A stretch of DNA of 64,000 bases from Aestuariivita boseongensis (GTDB lineage: Bacteria > Pseudomonadota > Alphaproteobacteria > Rhodobacterales > Rhodobacteraceae): NCBI RefSeq assembly GCF_001262635.1, contig NZ_JXYH01000018.1:1-64000 (forward strand), given 5' to 3'. Shown in pieces: positions 8,718 through 17,047 of this stretch; the first letter of the stretch is position 1, and the number at the start of each line of letters is the position of its first letter. The notes below the pieces were generated by a model. The model saw only the letters and a program-made list of their open reading frames with translations, was not told the DNA's origin and searched no databases. The position numbers were made by a program, and so were the translations under genes.

Positions 8718-9461
8718 ATGTCTGACCCCGCAACAGCCACCTGGCCCCAGATCCGCACCGCAGGCTATGACGGCTTCCTCGTCAGCTTCGGCGACAGGCT
8801 GAGCGAACCCGCTAACCGCGCCGCGCTCGCGTTCCGTGACGCCATCGAAAAGGCGGGCTGGGACGGGGTCGAGGAAAGCTCGACCTCGCTGGTGTCGGCC
8901 TATCTGCGCTTTGACCCGCTGCATCGCGATCACGCGACCATGCGCGCGGGGCTCGAGGCGCTTTTGCAAGACCGCGACTGGTTTGCCGCCGACCTGCCGG
9001 GCGGCCGCCGGTTGTGGCGCGTGCCCACCGTCTTTGGCGGCGACGCCGCGCCCCAGCTTGACGAAGCGGCCCGTGCCGCCGGGCTAAGCGCGGCGGACGC
9101 CATCGCCTCAATCACCTCCAACCCGGTGCGCGTCCAGACCATCGGCTTTGCCCCCGGCATGCCGTATCTGGGCGAATTGCCGCCCGCCTGGGATATCCCC
9201 CGCCAGACCACGCTGACCGGACAGGTGCCCGCAGGCGGGCTCTGCGTGGCGATCCGCCAGCTTGTTCTGTTTCCCGTCGCCACCCCCACGGGCTGGCGTC
9301 ATATCGGCCAGACGGCCGTCCGGCTGTTCCGACCGGACGCGGCCGAGCCCTTCCTGCTGCGCCCCGGCGACGAAGTACTGTTTCAACCTGTCGAGACGGA
9401 CGCGCTTTCTTCCCTGCAAAGCGACCCCGATGGCGGCGCAACCTGCGAAGTCATCGGATGA
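8718..9461 (+). CDS. pxpB: 5-oxoprolinase subunit B-like (allophanate hydrolase subunit 1 / KipI family)
   Basis: 247 residues with the carboxyltransferase-domain C/D signature: YGDGF-like N-terminus (GYDGFLVSFGDRLSEPANRAAL), FAPGMPYLGELPPAWDIPR, and PAGGLCVAIRQLVLFPVATPTGWRHIGQT near residues 165-200. In characterised systems PxpA, PxpB and PxpC hydrolyse 5-oxoproline with ATP. pxpC follows with a four-base ATGA overlap, but no pxpA (LamB/YcsF) gene is present in the window. The start at ATG 8718 is weakly supported by a ribosome site; the operon position is clear. Confidence 0.88.
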   Translation: MSDPATATWPQIRTAGYDGFLVSFGDRLSEPANRAALAFRDAIEKAGWDGVEESSTSLVSAYLRFDPLHRDHATMRAGLEALLQDRDWFAADLPGGRRLWRVPTVFGGDAAPQLDEAARAAGLSAADAIASITSNPVRVQTIGFAPGMPYLGELPPAWDIPRQTTLTGQVPAGGLCVAIRQLVLFPVATPTGWRHIGQTAVRLFRPDAAEPFLLRPGDEVLFQPVETDALSSLQSDPDGGATCEVIG

Positions 9462-10483
9462 CCCGCGCCCTGATCATCCACCGCGCCGGGCCGGGCGTCA
9501 CCGTGCAGGACATGGGCCGCCCCGGATTTCTGGCCTTCGGCCTGTCGCGCGGCGGGGCGGCTGACCGTCTGGCCCTGTCCGAGGGGGCGGCCCTTCTGGG
9601 GCAGGACGCGGGCTGCGCGGCGCTGGAAATGGCCGGCATGGGCGGCGAATTCGAAGCGACCGAGGACATGCGCATCGCCCTGACCGGAGCGCCCATGCAG
9701 GCCAGCATCGACGGCACCCGCATCGCCTGGAACGCCAGCCACCTTCTGCCGCAGGGCGCGCGGCTGAGCATCGGCGCGACGCTGGCCGGGGTTTACGGCT
9801 ATCTGCATCTGGGCGGCGGGATCGAAACGCCGCCGATCCTCGGGGCGCACAGCGCGCATCTGGCGGCGGGCCTCTCGGCACCGGTCAAAACCGGTGAGCG
9901 CCTGAATGTGGGCGAGGACGCACGAACCGACACCGGCTTCACCCTGCCCGCCGAAGACCGCTGCGGCGGCGGAACCGTCCGCATCGTGGCAAGCCTGCAA
10001 ACCGAATTCTTCGCACCGTCAGAACGCACGCGGTTTCAGACAACCACCTTCCGCCGCGACGCGCGCGGCAACCGGATGGGCGTGCGCCTTGAACCCGAGG
10101 GCGACGGGTTTCACAGCGAAGCCGGTCTCAGCGTTCTGTCCGAAGTCATCGTGCCCGGCGACATCCAGATCACCGGCGACGGCACGCCTTTCGTACTGCT
10201 CAGCGAATGCCAGACAACAGGCGGCTATCCCCGGATCGGATCGGTCCTGCCCGTGGACCTGCCCCGCGTGGTCCAGGCCCGCCCCGGCGAAGAGCTTAGG
10301 TTCACCTTCGTGACGCTGGACGACGCCGTCCAGATCGAAGCCCGCGCCCGCGATGACAGGCAGGGGCTGCGCTCGAAACGCGTGCCCCTGATCCGCGACC
10401 CGGCGACCATCCCGGACCTGCTGTCTTACCAGCTGATCAGCGGTGTGACGGCTGGCCAGGACAGCGACGCGACAGAGGCCTGA
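9458..10483 (+). CDS. pxpC: 5-oxoprolinase subunit C-like (allophanate hydrolase subunit 2 / KipA family)
   Basis: 341 residues of the biotin-dependent carboxyltransferase-like family. Typical blocks are GPGVTVQDMGRPGFLAFGLSRGG at the N-terminus, DRLALSEGAALLGQ, RGNRMGVRLEP, and QTTGGYPRIGSVLPVDLPRVVQARPGEELRF. It partners with the preceding PxpB-like protein. Overlap with pxpB (ATGA) implies coupled translation and equal stoichiometry. The absence of pxpA here means the partner may be encoded elsewhere or the pair may serve a different ATP-dependent ring opening. Confidence 0.88.
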   Translation: MTRALIIHRAGPGVTVQDMGRPGFLAFGLSRGGAADRLALSEGAALLGQDAGCAALEMAGMGGEFEATEDMRIALTGAPMQASIDGTRIAWNASHLLPQGARLSIGATLAGVYGYLHLGGGIETPPILGAHSAHLAAGLSAPVKTGERLNVGEDARTDTGFTLPAEDRCGGGTVRIVASLQTEFFAPSERTRFQTTTFRRDARGNRMGVRLEPEGDGFHSEAGLSVLSEVIVPGDIQITGDGTPFVLLSECQTTGGYPRIGSVLPVDLPRVVQARPGEELRFTFVTLDDAVQIEARARDDRQGLRSKRVPLIRDPATIPDLLSYQLISGVTAGQDSDATEA

Positions 10484-10594
10484 GCGCCCCTTCCGACGAA
10501 AGCCTGCCCTGCGACGAAGCCGCTGTTGCTGGCCACCAACTTTGCAGCGATGATGCCGTCCAACACGATATCCGCAGCCTGGAAGACACGTGAC

Positions 10595-12100
10595 ATGACC
10601 CTGATCCGCGAAGATGACCTGATCGCCTCGATCGCCGAGGCGCTGCAATACATCTCCTATTTCCACCCCACCGATTTCATCCAGGCCATGAGCGCCGCCT
10701 GGCAGCGCGAGGAAAACCCCGGCGCGAAACAGGCAATGGCGCAGATCCTGGTCAACAGCCGCATGTGCGCCATCGGCCGCCGCCCGATCTGCCAGGACAC
10801 GGGCGCGGCCAATATCCATATCCGCTATGGGGTTGAGGCAAAGACCGATTTCAAACGCTCCCTGCAAGAGATCTGCGACGAAGGCACCCGGCAGGGATAT
10901 CTGCGCGACACCAACCCGTTGCGCGCCTCGGTCGTGGTGGACCCGTTCGGCGACAGGAAAAACTCGGGCGACAACACGCCCTGCATGCTGACCGTCGAAA
11001 TGGTCGCGGGCGACAAGATCGAGGTCGAAGTCGCAGCCAAGGGCGGCGGGTCCGAGAACAAGGCGAAGTTCACCACGCTGAACCCGTCCGGTTCGATCGC
11101 CGATTGGGTGGTCGACACGGTCGAAACCCTGGGCGCGGGCTGGTGCCCGCCGGGCATCCTTGGCATCGGCGTGGGCGGCAATGCCGACAAGGCCATGGCG
11201 CTGGCCAAGGCCGCGCTGTCCGATCCCATCGACCTGCATGATCTGCAGCGGCGCGGGCCATCCAACCGCACCGAGGAACTCCGCCTTGAGATCGCCGAAC
11301 GCGTCAACGCCCTTGGCATCGGCGCGCAGGGGCTTGGCGGCGTGACCACCGTGCTTGACGTCAAGATCCGGTCCTTCCCGACCCACGCCGCGTCCCTGCC
11401 CGTGGGGCTGATCCCCAATTGCGCGGCCACGCGGCATGTGCATTTCACGCTGGATGGCTCCGGCCCGGCCGAATTCACCCCGCCCGACCTGTCGCTCTGG
11501 CCCGAGATCCTGCTGGATGCCGCCAGCGCGCATGCCCGCCGGCTTGACCTCGACAACCTCACGGATGAGGTGCTTGCCACGCTGGAGCCGGGCCAGACGC
11601 TGCTTCTGTCGGGCACGCTTTATACCGGCCGCGACGCCGCCCATAAGCGGATGATCGACCTTCTGGACAAGGGCGAACCGCTGCCCGTCGACCTGAATGG
11701 CCGCGCGATCTATTACGTCGGTCCCGTGGACGCCGTGGGGGACGAGGCGATCGGCCCCGCAGGCCCCACCACCTCCACGCGGATGGACAAGTTCACCGAC
11801 CGCATTCTGGCCGATACCGGCCTGAAACTGATGATCGGCAAGGCCGAACGCGGCCCCGTCGCGCTTGAGGCCATCGCCAAGCACAAGGCGGCCTATCTGA
11901 TCGCCGTGGGCGGTGCGGCCTATCTTGTCTCCAAGGCCATCAAGGCCGCGAAGCCGGTGGCCTTCCAGGACCTGGGGATGGAGGCGATCTATGAACTGCA
12001 GGTCGAAGACATGCCCGTCACCGTCGCCGTCGATACCCAAGGCAACTCGATCCACAAGACAGGCCCCGCCGCCTGGAAACGCACGCCGGTCCTCGCCTGA
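10595..12100 (+). CDS. Class I (Fe-S) fumarate hydratase family
   Basis: 501 residues. Three cysteines expected to ligate the catalytic [4Fe-4S] cluster are visible: C66 in PICQDTGAANIH, C184 in GWCPPGILGIGVGG and C276 in PNCAATRHVHF. The C-terminal half has the beta-subunit-type domain (LLSGTLYTGRDAAHKRM, SKAIKAAKPVAFQDLGMEAIYEL). It normally hydrates fumarate to malate, but homologues act on mesaconate or tartrate. I chose ATG 10595 rather than an upstream ATG at 10526 because family homology begins at MTLIREDD. It sits between pxpC and a second TRAP set followed by a C-C lyase, suggesting a catabolic rather than TCA-cycle role. Confidence 0.88.
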   Translation: MTLIREDDLIASIAEALQYISYFHPTDFIQAMSAAWQREENPGAKQAMAQILVNSRMCAIGRRPICQDTGAANIHIRYGVEAKTDFKRSLQEICDEGTRQGYLRDTNPLRASVVVDPFGDRKNSGDNTPCMLTVEMVAGDKIEVEVAAKGGGSENKAKFTTLNPSGSIADWVVDTVETLGAGWCPPGILGIGVGGNADKAMALAKAALSDPIDLHDLQRRGPSNRTEELRLEIAERVNALGIGAQGLGGVTTVLDVKIRSFPTHAASLPVGLIPNCAATRHVHFTLDGSGPAEFTPPDLSLWPEILLDAASAHARRLDLDNLTDEVLATLEPGQTLLLSGTLYTGRDAAHKRMIDLLDKGEPLPVDLNGRAIYYVGPVDAVGDEAIGPAGPTTSTRMDKFTDRILADTGLKLMIGKAERGPVALEAIAKHKAAYLIAVGGAAYLVSKAIKAAKPVAFQDLGMEAIYELQVEDMPVTVAVDTQGNSIHKTGPAAWKRTPVLA

Positions 12101-12203
12101 TCGGCAGCTGGCGCTGGGGTCGGTGCGCAGCCGGTAAAAAAACCCGTTGCCAGCCTACGCAAGCTGGGTACAGTCTCCCGCAATCAAAACGGGAGGAGAA
12201 AAC

Positions 12204-13190
12204 ATGTTCAAACAGGTTCTGTGCACAACCGCCGTTCTTGCGGCGCTTGCCACATCCGCAACGGCGGCAGAAAAGATGCGCATTTCGCTGCAGCTGCCGC
12301 TGACCAGCCACCTGGGTGAAAACCTGGTGCTGTTCGAAAAGGAAGTGGAAGAACGCACCGGCGGCGCCATCGACGTCGAGATCTATGACAGCGCCACGCT
12401 CTATCGCGACAAGGAAGTACCCGCCGCGGTGGGTTCCGGTTCGATCGAAGCCGGTGTCGCCTCGCTCACCCGCTATGTGGGCGATGCGCCGGTGGTCGAT
12501 GTCTTCTATATGCCCTTCCTCTTCAACACCGAAGAAAAGGTCCGCGCCGCCGTTGCCGAAGGTTCGGTCGTGCGCAGCGTGATCGAGGAAGAGGTCGCCA
12601 AGACCGGCGGCCAGATCCTGTTCTGGCAGGCCTATGGCGGCGCGATCATGCTGTCCAAGGGCGGCCCGATCCGCACCCCCGCCGATCTGGAGGGCAAGAA
12701 GGTCCGCGTCTTTGGCAAGACACTGGGCGATTTCGTGAGCGCCGCTGGCGGCGCGCCGACGCTGATTTCGGGTTCGGAACAATACCTCGCCTATCAGCGC
12801 GGCACGGTTGACGTGGGCATGACCGGCGTCTCTGGCGTGAAATCGCGCAAGCTGTGGGAGGTGATGGATACCATCACCGTGACCAACCATGCCGACATCG
12901 AATTCGTCGTGGTGGTCAACACCGACTGGTGGAACGGCCTGTCGCCGGAAATCCAGGGCCATATCCGCGATGCCGCCGCCGTGGCGCAGGACGATGTGCG
13001 CGACCGCATGGCGCAGATCGAAGCCGATGCTTACGCCGCCGCCAAGGAAAACGGCATGACCATCGTGGAACTGACCGACGAGGATCTGGCCGCATGGAAA
13101 GCCGTCGCGCAGCCCGTTTATGACGCCTATCTCGAAGCGACGGGCGACGCGGGCAAACGCATCCTCGATTCCGTCTCCGGCGGGTCCTGA
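12204..13190 (+). CDS. TRAP transporter substrate-binding protein (DctP family), second system
   Basis: 328 residues with a clear signal peptide (MFKQVLCTTAVLAALATSATAAE). The core ADLEGKKVRVFGKTLGDFVSAAGGAPTLISGSEQYLAYQRGTVDVGMTG is the DctP ligand-binding signature. The ATG at 12204 follows GGGAGGAG, an optimal ribosome site; a longer in-frame reading from 12147 would bury the signal peptide and is rejected. It is the binding protein for the DctQM pair downstream and differs substantially from the DctP at 5067, so it presumably binds a different acid. Confidence 0.93.
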   Translation: MFKQVLCTTAVLAALATSATAAEKMRISLQLPLTSHLGENLVLFEKEVEERTGGAIDVEIYDSATLYRDKEVPAAVGSGSIEAGVASLTRYVGDAPVVDVFYMPFLFNTEEKVRAAVAEGSVVRSVIEEEVAKTGGQILFWQAYGGAIMLSKGGPIRTPADLEGKKVRVFGKTLGDFVSAAGGAPTLISGSEQYLAYQRGTVDVGMTGVSGVKSRKLWEVMDTITVTNHADIEFVVVVNTDWWNGLSPEIQGHIRDAAAVAQDDVRDRMAQIEADAYAAAKENGMTIVELTDEDLAAWKAVAQPVYDAYLEATGDAGKRILDSVSGGS

Positions 13191-13216
13191 TCCCTTTTCC
13201 ATCCAATGAAGGAGCC

Positions 13217-13239
13217 TGGGCGGTCCCCGTGACCGCCCA
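13217..13239 (+). other. Stem-loop between dctP and dctQ, second system
   Basis: TGGGCGGTC (13217-13225) and GACCGCCCA (13231-13239) form a perfect 9-bp stem with a five-base loop. It lies 26 bases after the dctP stop and just before dctQ, with no T-run. Same layout as in the other transport operons of this window. Confidence 0.7.
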
Positions 13240-13251
13240 TGTTGATCCGGC

Positions 13252-13749
13252 ATGCAGATCATCACGCGTATCTCCCTGGCAGCAGGGCTTTTCGGCGCCT
13301 GCCTGATGGCGGCCACGGGCGCGATGCTGACCTATGAGGTCGTCGCGCGCTATTTCTTCATCAAGCCCACGATTTGGGCGGCCGAGCTGTCGCAGCTCTG
13401 CCTGATCTGGGGCTGTCTTCTGGCCATGGCGCAGGTGCTGACGTTGCGCCGGCACATCACCGTGAACGCGCTGACCGCCCTGATGCCCACCGGGTTGCAA
13501 CGGCTTTGCGCGGCGCTGGCGCTGATCTTCGTGATCGTCTTTTCCGCCATCGTGACCTTCTGGGGGGCCGAGATTTTCTGGGACAGCTTCCAGCGCGGCC
13601 GCACCACCGGATCGCTTCTGAACCTGCCCATCTGGATCACCGAACTGTCGATCCCCGTGGGCTTTGCCCTTCTGGCCGTGCAATCCGTGGTCGAGCTGCT
13701 GCGCCTGCCCGCCGCGACCGATCCCGGATTGGGGAGCACCCACGAATGA
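13252..13749 (+). CDS. TRAP transporter small permease (DctQ family), second system
   Basis: 165 residues with four hydrophobic helices (about 7-29, 42-60, 82-104 and 123-144). MLTYEVVARYFFIKPTIWAAELSQ and AQVLTLRRHITVNALT match the DctQ pattern. Starts at ATG 13252 immediately after the stem-loop; the ribosome site is poor, so translation may depend on readthrough from upstream. Overlaps dctM by four bases. Confidence 0.9.
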   Translation: MQIITRISLAAGLFGACLMAATGAMLTYEVVARYFFIKPTIWAAELSQLCLIWGCLLAMAQVLTLRRHITVNALTALMPTGLQRLCAALALIFVIVFSAIVTFWGAEIFWDSFQRGRTTGSLLNLPIWITELSIPVGFALLAVQSVVELLRLPAATDPGLGSTHE

Positions 13750-15020
13750 CCATCATCGTAATTCTCGGCACGCTCTTCGTGCTGCTTCTGCTGGGCGTGC
13801 CCGTGGCCTTTGCCCTGGGCGGTCTGGGTCTGGGTATGCTGATTGCGGGGGACTTTTCCCCGCTCATGGCGCCGCAGGCCATCCTGTCGACGCTGGATGG
13901 GTTCATCCTTCTGGCGGTGCCGCTGTTCCTGCTGATGTCGAACGTGCTGCTGAAAGGCGGCGTCGGGCGCGACCTTTTCGCCGCGGTGCAGGCCTGGGTC
14001 GGGCACTGGCCCGGCGGGCTTGCCGTGGCCACCATCATCAGCTGCGCGCTCTTCGCGGCCATCTCGGGCTCATCGGTGGCCACCGCCGCCACCATCGGCA
14101 CCGTGGCAATCCCCGAAATGATCTCGCGCGGGTATGAACGCCGCTTCGTTTATGGTCTGCTGGCCGCGGGCGGCACGCTGGGGATCCTGATCCCGCCCTC
14201 GATCCCGATGATCGTCTACGGCTTTGTCACCGAACAATCGGTCATCGCGCTGTTCCTTGCGGGCATTGGTCCGGGCCTTCTTCTGGTCTTTCTGTTCGTG
14301 ATCTTCGCGATGGTGCATGCGCGGTTTTCCTCGGGCTATACCCAGATGGAAAAAGCCACCTGGTCCGAACGCTGGAGCGCCACCTGGCGCGCCACCCCGT
14401 CGGTCGCGCTGGCGCTTCTGGTGGTGCTGGGCCTCTATTCCGGGGCCTTCACCCCGACCGAGGCCGCCGCCATCGGCTTTGCCGCAGCCCTTCTGATCAC
14501 CGCCTTCTGGCTGCGCACCCTGACATGGGAAGCGCTTTGGTCCGCGATCCGCGATTCCGCGATCACCACCGCCGCGATCCTGCTGATCGTCGCGGGGGCC
14601 AAGGTCTTCGGCAAGGCCATCGCGCTCTACCGCATCCCGCAGGATATCTCGGCCTTCATCGCGGCCAATATCGACGGGCCGATCATGTTCCTGCTGGTTG
14701 TCTCGATCGTGCTGCTGCTGATGGGGCTGGTGTTCGAGGCGCTCTCGATGATCCTGATCATGACGCCGGTGCTTCTGCCTGCGGCCATGGGGCTGGGCTT
14801 TGATCCGATCTGGTTCGGCATCTACATGGTGATCATGGTCGAATGCGCCCTGATCACGCCGCCGGTGGGTCTGAACCTCTACGTGATCCAGTCGGTGGCG
14901 CGGGCCACGCTGGCGGATGTGTCGCGCGGTGTCATGCCCTTCCTTGTGATGATGCTGATTTCGGTCGTGGTGCTTTACATGATCCCCGACCTTGCCCTTT
15001 ACATCCCGTTCAAGTGGTGA
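13746..15020 (+). CDS. TRAP transporter large permease (DctM family), second system
   Basis: 424 residues, polytopic. Shows the DctM hallmarks ALFAAISGSSVATAATIGTVAIPEM, GLLAAGGTLGILIPPSIPMIVYGFVTEQ and VECALITPPVGLNLYVIQSVA. The ATG lies in the dctQ stop overlap; a much longer in-frame reading from 13374 is an artefact running through dctQ. The lyase gene begins two bases after its stop, tying transport to catabolism on one transcript. Confidence 0.94.
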   Translation: MTIIVILGTLFVLLLLGVPVAFALGGLGLGMLIAGDFSPLMAPQAILSTLDGFILLAVPLFLLMSNVLLKGGVGRDLFAAVQAWVGHWPGGLAVATIISCALFAAISGSSVATAATIGTVAIPEMISRGYERRFVYGLLAAGGTLGILIPPSIPMIVYGFVTEQSVIALFLAGIGPGLLLVFLFVIFAMVHARFSSGYTQMEKATWSERWSATWRATPSVALALLVVLGLYSGAFTPTEAAAIGFAAALLITAFWLRTLTWEALWSAIRDSAITTAAILLIVAGAKVFGKAIALYRIPQDISAFIAANIDGPIMFLLVVSIVLLLMGLVFEALSMILIMTPVLLPAAMGLGFDPIWFGIYMVIMVECALITPPVGLNLYVIQSVARATLADVSRGVMPFLVMMLISVVVLYMIPDLALYIPFKW

Positions 15021-15022
15021 CC

Positions 15023-15898
15023 ATGACCCAAGCTGACCGCCTGCGCGCGCTTCTGGCGCAAGACACCTGCCATATCATGCCCTGCTGCTTTGACGCGCTG
15101 TCTGCAAAGCTGATCTCGCAGGAGGGCTATGCGCTGACATTCATGTCGGGCTTTGCCGCCTCGGCCAGCCGGATCGGAGCGCCGGATCTGGGCCTGATGA
15201 GCTATGGCGAGGTGGTGGATCAGGCGCGCAACATCACCGAGGCCATCGACATCCCCCTGATCGGCGATGGCGACACCGGCTATGGCAACGCCATGAATGT
15301 GCGCCGCACCGTGGCGGGTTTTGCCAAAGCGGGCTGCGCCGCCGTGATGATCGAGGATCAACTCGCCCCCAAACGCTGCGGCCACACGCCGGGCAAGGCG
15401 GTGGTGGGCCGTGACGAGGCCTTCGACCGCATCCGCGCCGCCGTGGATGAACGCACCCGCCTGCGCGAGGCCGGCGGCGATATCCTGATCCTTGCCCGCA
15501 CGGACGCCCGCCATGAACACGGCCTGTCCGAAGCCATCGACCGCGCCGCGCGCTTTGCGGAACTGGGTGCCGATATCCTGTTCGTCGAGGCCCCAAAAAC
15601 GGTCGAGGAGATGACGCAGGTCTGCCAGAACCTTCCCGGCCCCAAAATGGCCAATATCGTCGAAGGCGGCGAAACCCCCGACCTGCCCGTGGCCCAGCTG
15701 CACGAGATCGGCTTTTCGCTGGCCGCCTATCCGCTGTCGCTGATGGCGGCGGCGATGAACGCCATGGTGACGGTGCTGCGCGGCATGCGCGACGACACCC
15801 GCCCCGGTCAGATGGATTTCACCGAACTGCGCCGCCGCATCGGGTTCGACAGCTATTACGACACGTCCGAGGCCTATGCCTCCTCCCGGCGGTCGTAA
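15023..15898 (+). CDS. Isocitrate lyase / PEP mutase family C-C lyase
   Basis: 291 residues of the ICL/PEPM superfamily. The metal/substrate loop GDGDTGYG (residues 81-88), IEDQ near residue 120 and the catalytic-loop motif KRCGH (117-121, C119) are visible. A KRCGH cysteine marks C-C bond lyases (2-methylisocitrate, 2,3-dimethylmalate or oxaloacetate lyases) rather than phosphonopyruvate mutases. Starts two bases after dctM. With the upstream fumarase-type hydratase it could split a hydrated, possibly methyl-branched, dicarboxylate into pyruvate plus a short acid. Oxaloacetate decarboxylase is an alternative; the substrate cannot be assigned from sequence. Confidence 0.85.
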   Translation: MTQADRLRALLAQDTCHIMPCCFDALSAKLISQEGYALTFMSGFAASASRIGAPDLGLMSYGEVVDQARNITEAIDIPLIGDGDTGYGNAMNVRRTVAGFAKAGCAAVMIEDQLAPKRCGHTPGKAVVGRDEAFDRIRAAVDERTRLREAGGDILILARTDARHEHGLSEAIDRAARFAELGADILFVEAPKTVEEMTQVCQNLPGPKMANIVEGGETPDLPVAQLHEIGFSLAAYPLSLMAAAMNAMVTVLRGMRDDTRPGQMDFTELRRRIGFDSYYDTSEAYASSRRS

Positions 15899-15903
15899 CC
15901 CTT

Positions 15904-16593
15904 TCAGCTCCCTTCGATCGTAAAATCCGGCGTGCCGTCCCACACCAGCGTCCAGCTGGCGCCGGGCCGCACATTCTGGATGATGCCGGGATCGAACGCC
16001 ACGAAACACCGCCCGCCAGGATGGCGCACCGAGGGATAGATCAGCCCGCGATGCCCCTCGGCCCGCAGATCAGCCGCCAAAGCCTGCCCCGCCGAATACC
16101 CGCGCGCCGGATCGGGATCCAGCGCGAGGTGGTCCTGCCCCCGCAGATCGGGGAAATCCCCGATGAAATCCGCCAGCAACTCCACATAGGGCGCCCTGTC
16201 CTGATACCGCCCCACATAACCCAGCTCGCGCGTGCGGTGAAAGCCCACCTCCTGCGCGCTGGTCAGCATTTCCCAGGCGCAATACCACGCGCCGCGCGCG
16301 CCGGTGTTGAACCGGTTGCCCGAGGGCCGGGTATAGGTGAAGGCCGCATTGATATGGCTTTGCCCGTAAACCGCCAGATCCCGCGCGCGGCGCACAAAGG
16401 CCAGCTCGCGCCGGTCAAGGCCGGGGGTGCCGTCGCGCTCTGCGATCAGGCGGGCGCTGGTCTCCCCCTCGATCCCGGCCAGGATGTCTGCCTCTTCCTC
16501 GCTATCGACCAGCCCGCGCAGGACAGGCGGCTTGTGATGGGTCTGGGGGATCAGCCGCACCAATGCGCGGTCATTGACGGCGGTGATCTTCAC
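15904..16593 (-). CDS. RES-domain toxin of an Xre-RES toxin-antitoxin pair
   Basis: 229 residues of the RES family, whose characterised members degrade NAD+ by phosphorolysis and arrest growth. The fold-typical arginine (LVRLIP), the NRFNTGARGAWYCAWEMLTSAQEVGFHR segment with its tyrosine/glutamate, and a C-terminal SVRHPGGRCFVAFDP stretch are visible. The start ATG at 16593 overlaps the antitoxin stop by four bases, the standard antitoxin-first arrangement. Convergent with the lyase gene, only five bases away. Confidence 0.87.
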   Translation of the reverse strand: MKITAVNDRALVRLIPQTHHKPPVLRGLVDSEEEADILAGIEGETSARLIAERDGTPGLDRRELAFVRRARDLAVYGQSHINAAFTYTRPSGNRFNTGARGAWYCAWEMLTSAQEVGFHRTRELGYVGRYQDRAPYVELLADFIGDFPDLRGQDHLALDPDPARGYSAGQALAADLRAEGHRGLIYPSVRHPGGRCFVAFDPGIIQNVRPGASWTLVWDGTPDFTIEGS

Positions 16594-16979
16594 ATCCCGC
16601 CTCTCAGCGCGTCCATATACATCCGCACCCGCAGGATCTTGGGCAGACCGCCCGCGATCATCGCATCCACCGGCCGGGCCCCGTCGAATTCCGGCCCGGT
16701 ATTGGCCAGGCGCACCCAGTCGCGCGACAGCGGCGCGTCGAAATAAAGCTCCAGCGATTTGTAAAGCCCGATCAACGCGCTCAGCCGCAGCATCTGATCG
16801 CGCGTCAGATCACCGGAAAATCCGGGCTTTTTCGCGCGTTTCCAGGTCGATTCCGACATATCCGCCAGCGCCGCCGCCTCTTTCTGCGTCAGGCTCCACG
16901 CCTCGGCAATGCGCGCGAAGGCCTTCAGCGCGACCGCTTTGGCCTCCGGTGCGGGGCGATCCAGAACAGGGGTTTCCAT
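16590..16979 (-). CDS. Xre/MbcA/ParS-type antitoxin (DUF2384 family)
   Basis: 129 residues from the ATG at 16979. The N-terminal helix-turn-helix (SLTQKEAAALADMSESTWKRAKK) is followed by the DUF2384 toxin-binding region ending in LANTGPEFDGARPVDAMIAGG. GAGGA lies seven bases upstream of this ATG, and a promoter-like pair lies upstream of that. I therefore prefer it to the longer reading from 17039, which would overlap the promoter. It neutralises the RES toxin and, as in the family, probably represses its own operon through the palindrome at 17032-17047. Confidence 0.85.
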   Translation of the reverse strand: METPVLDRPAPEAKAVALKAFARIAEAWSLTQKEAAALADMSESTWKRAKKPGFSGDLTRDQMLRLSALIGLYKSLELYFDAPLSRDWVRLANTGPEFDGARPVDAMIAGGLPKILRVRMYMDALRGGM

Positions 16980-17004
16980 CTTGCGGTCCTCATGTGGCAC
17001 GCGC

Positions 17005-17047
17005 AAGATAGGCTCATTTGACCGTAAATTCAAGTCCATATGGACTT
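17005..17047 (-). promoter_or_regulatory. Promoter and palindromic operator of the Xre-RES operon
   Basis: On the minus strand TTGAAT (17033-17028) and TATCTT (17010-17005) are separated by exactly 17 bases, a good sigma70-type promoter. A perfect 16-bp palindrome, AAGTCCATATGGACTT (17032-17047), overlaps the edge of the -35 box and the stop codon of the next gene. This is a natural autorepression site for the antitoxin. Confidence 0.65.

Noticed and set aside
10019-12055. 678-codon minus-strand open frame opposite pxpC and fumarase
   Set aside because: Spans two real genes antisense; histidine/glycine/arginine-rich shadow composition.
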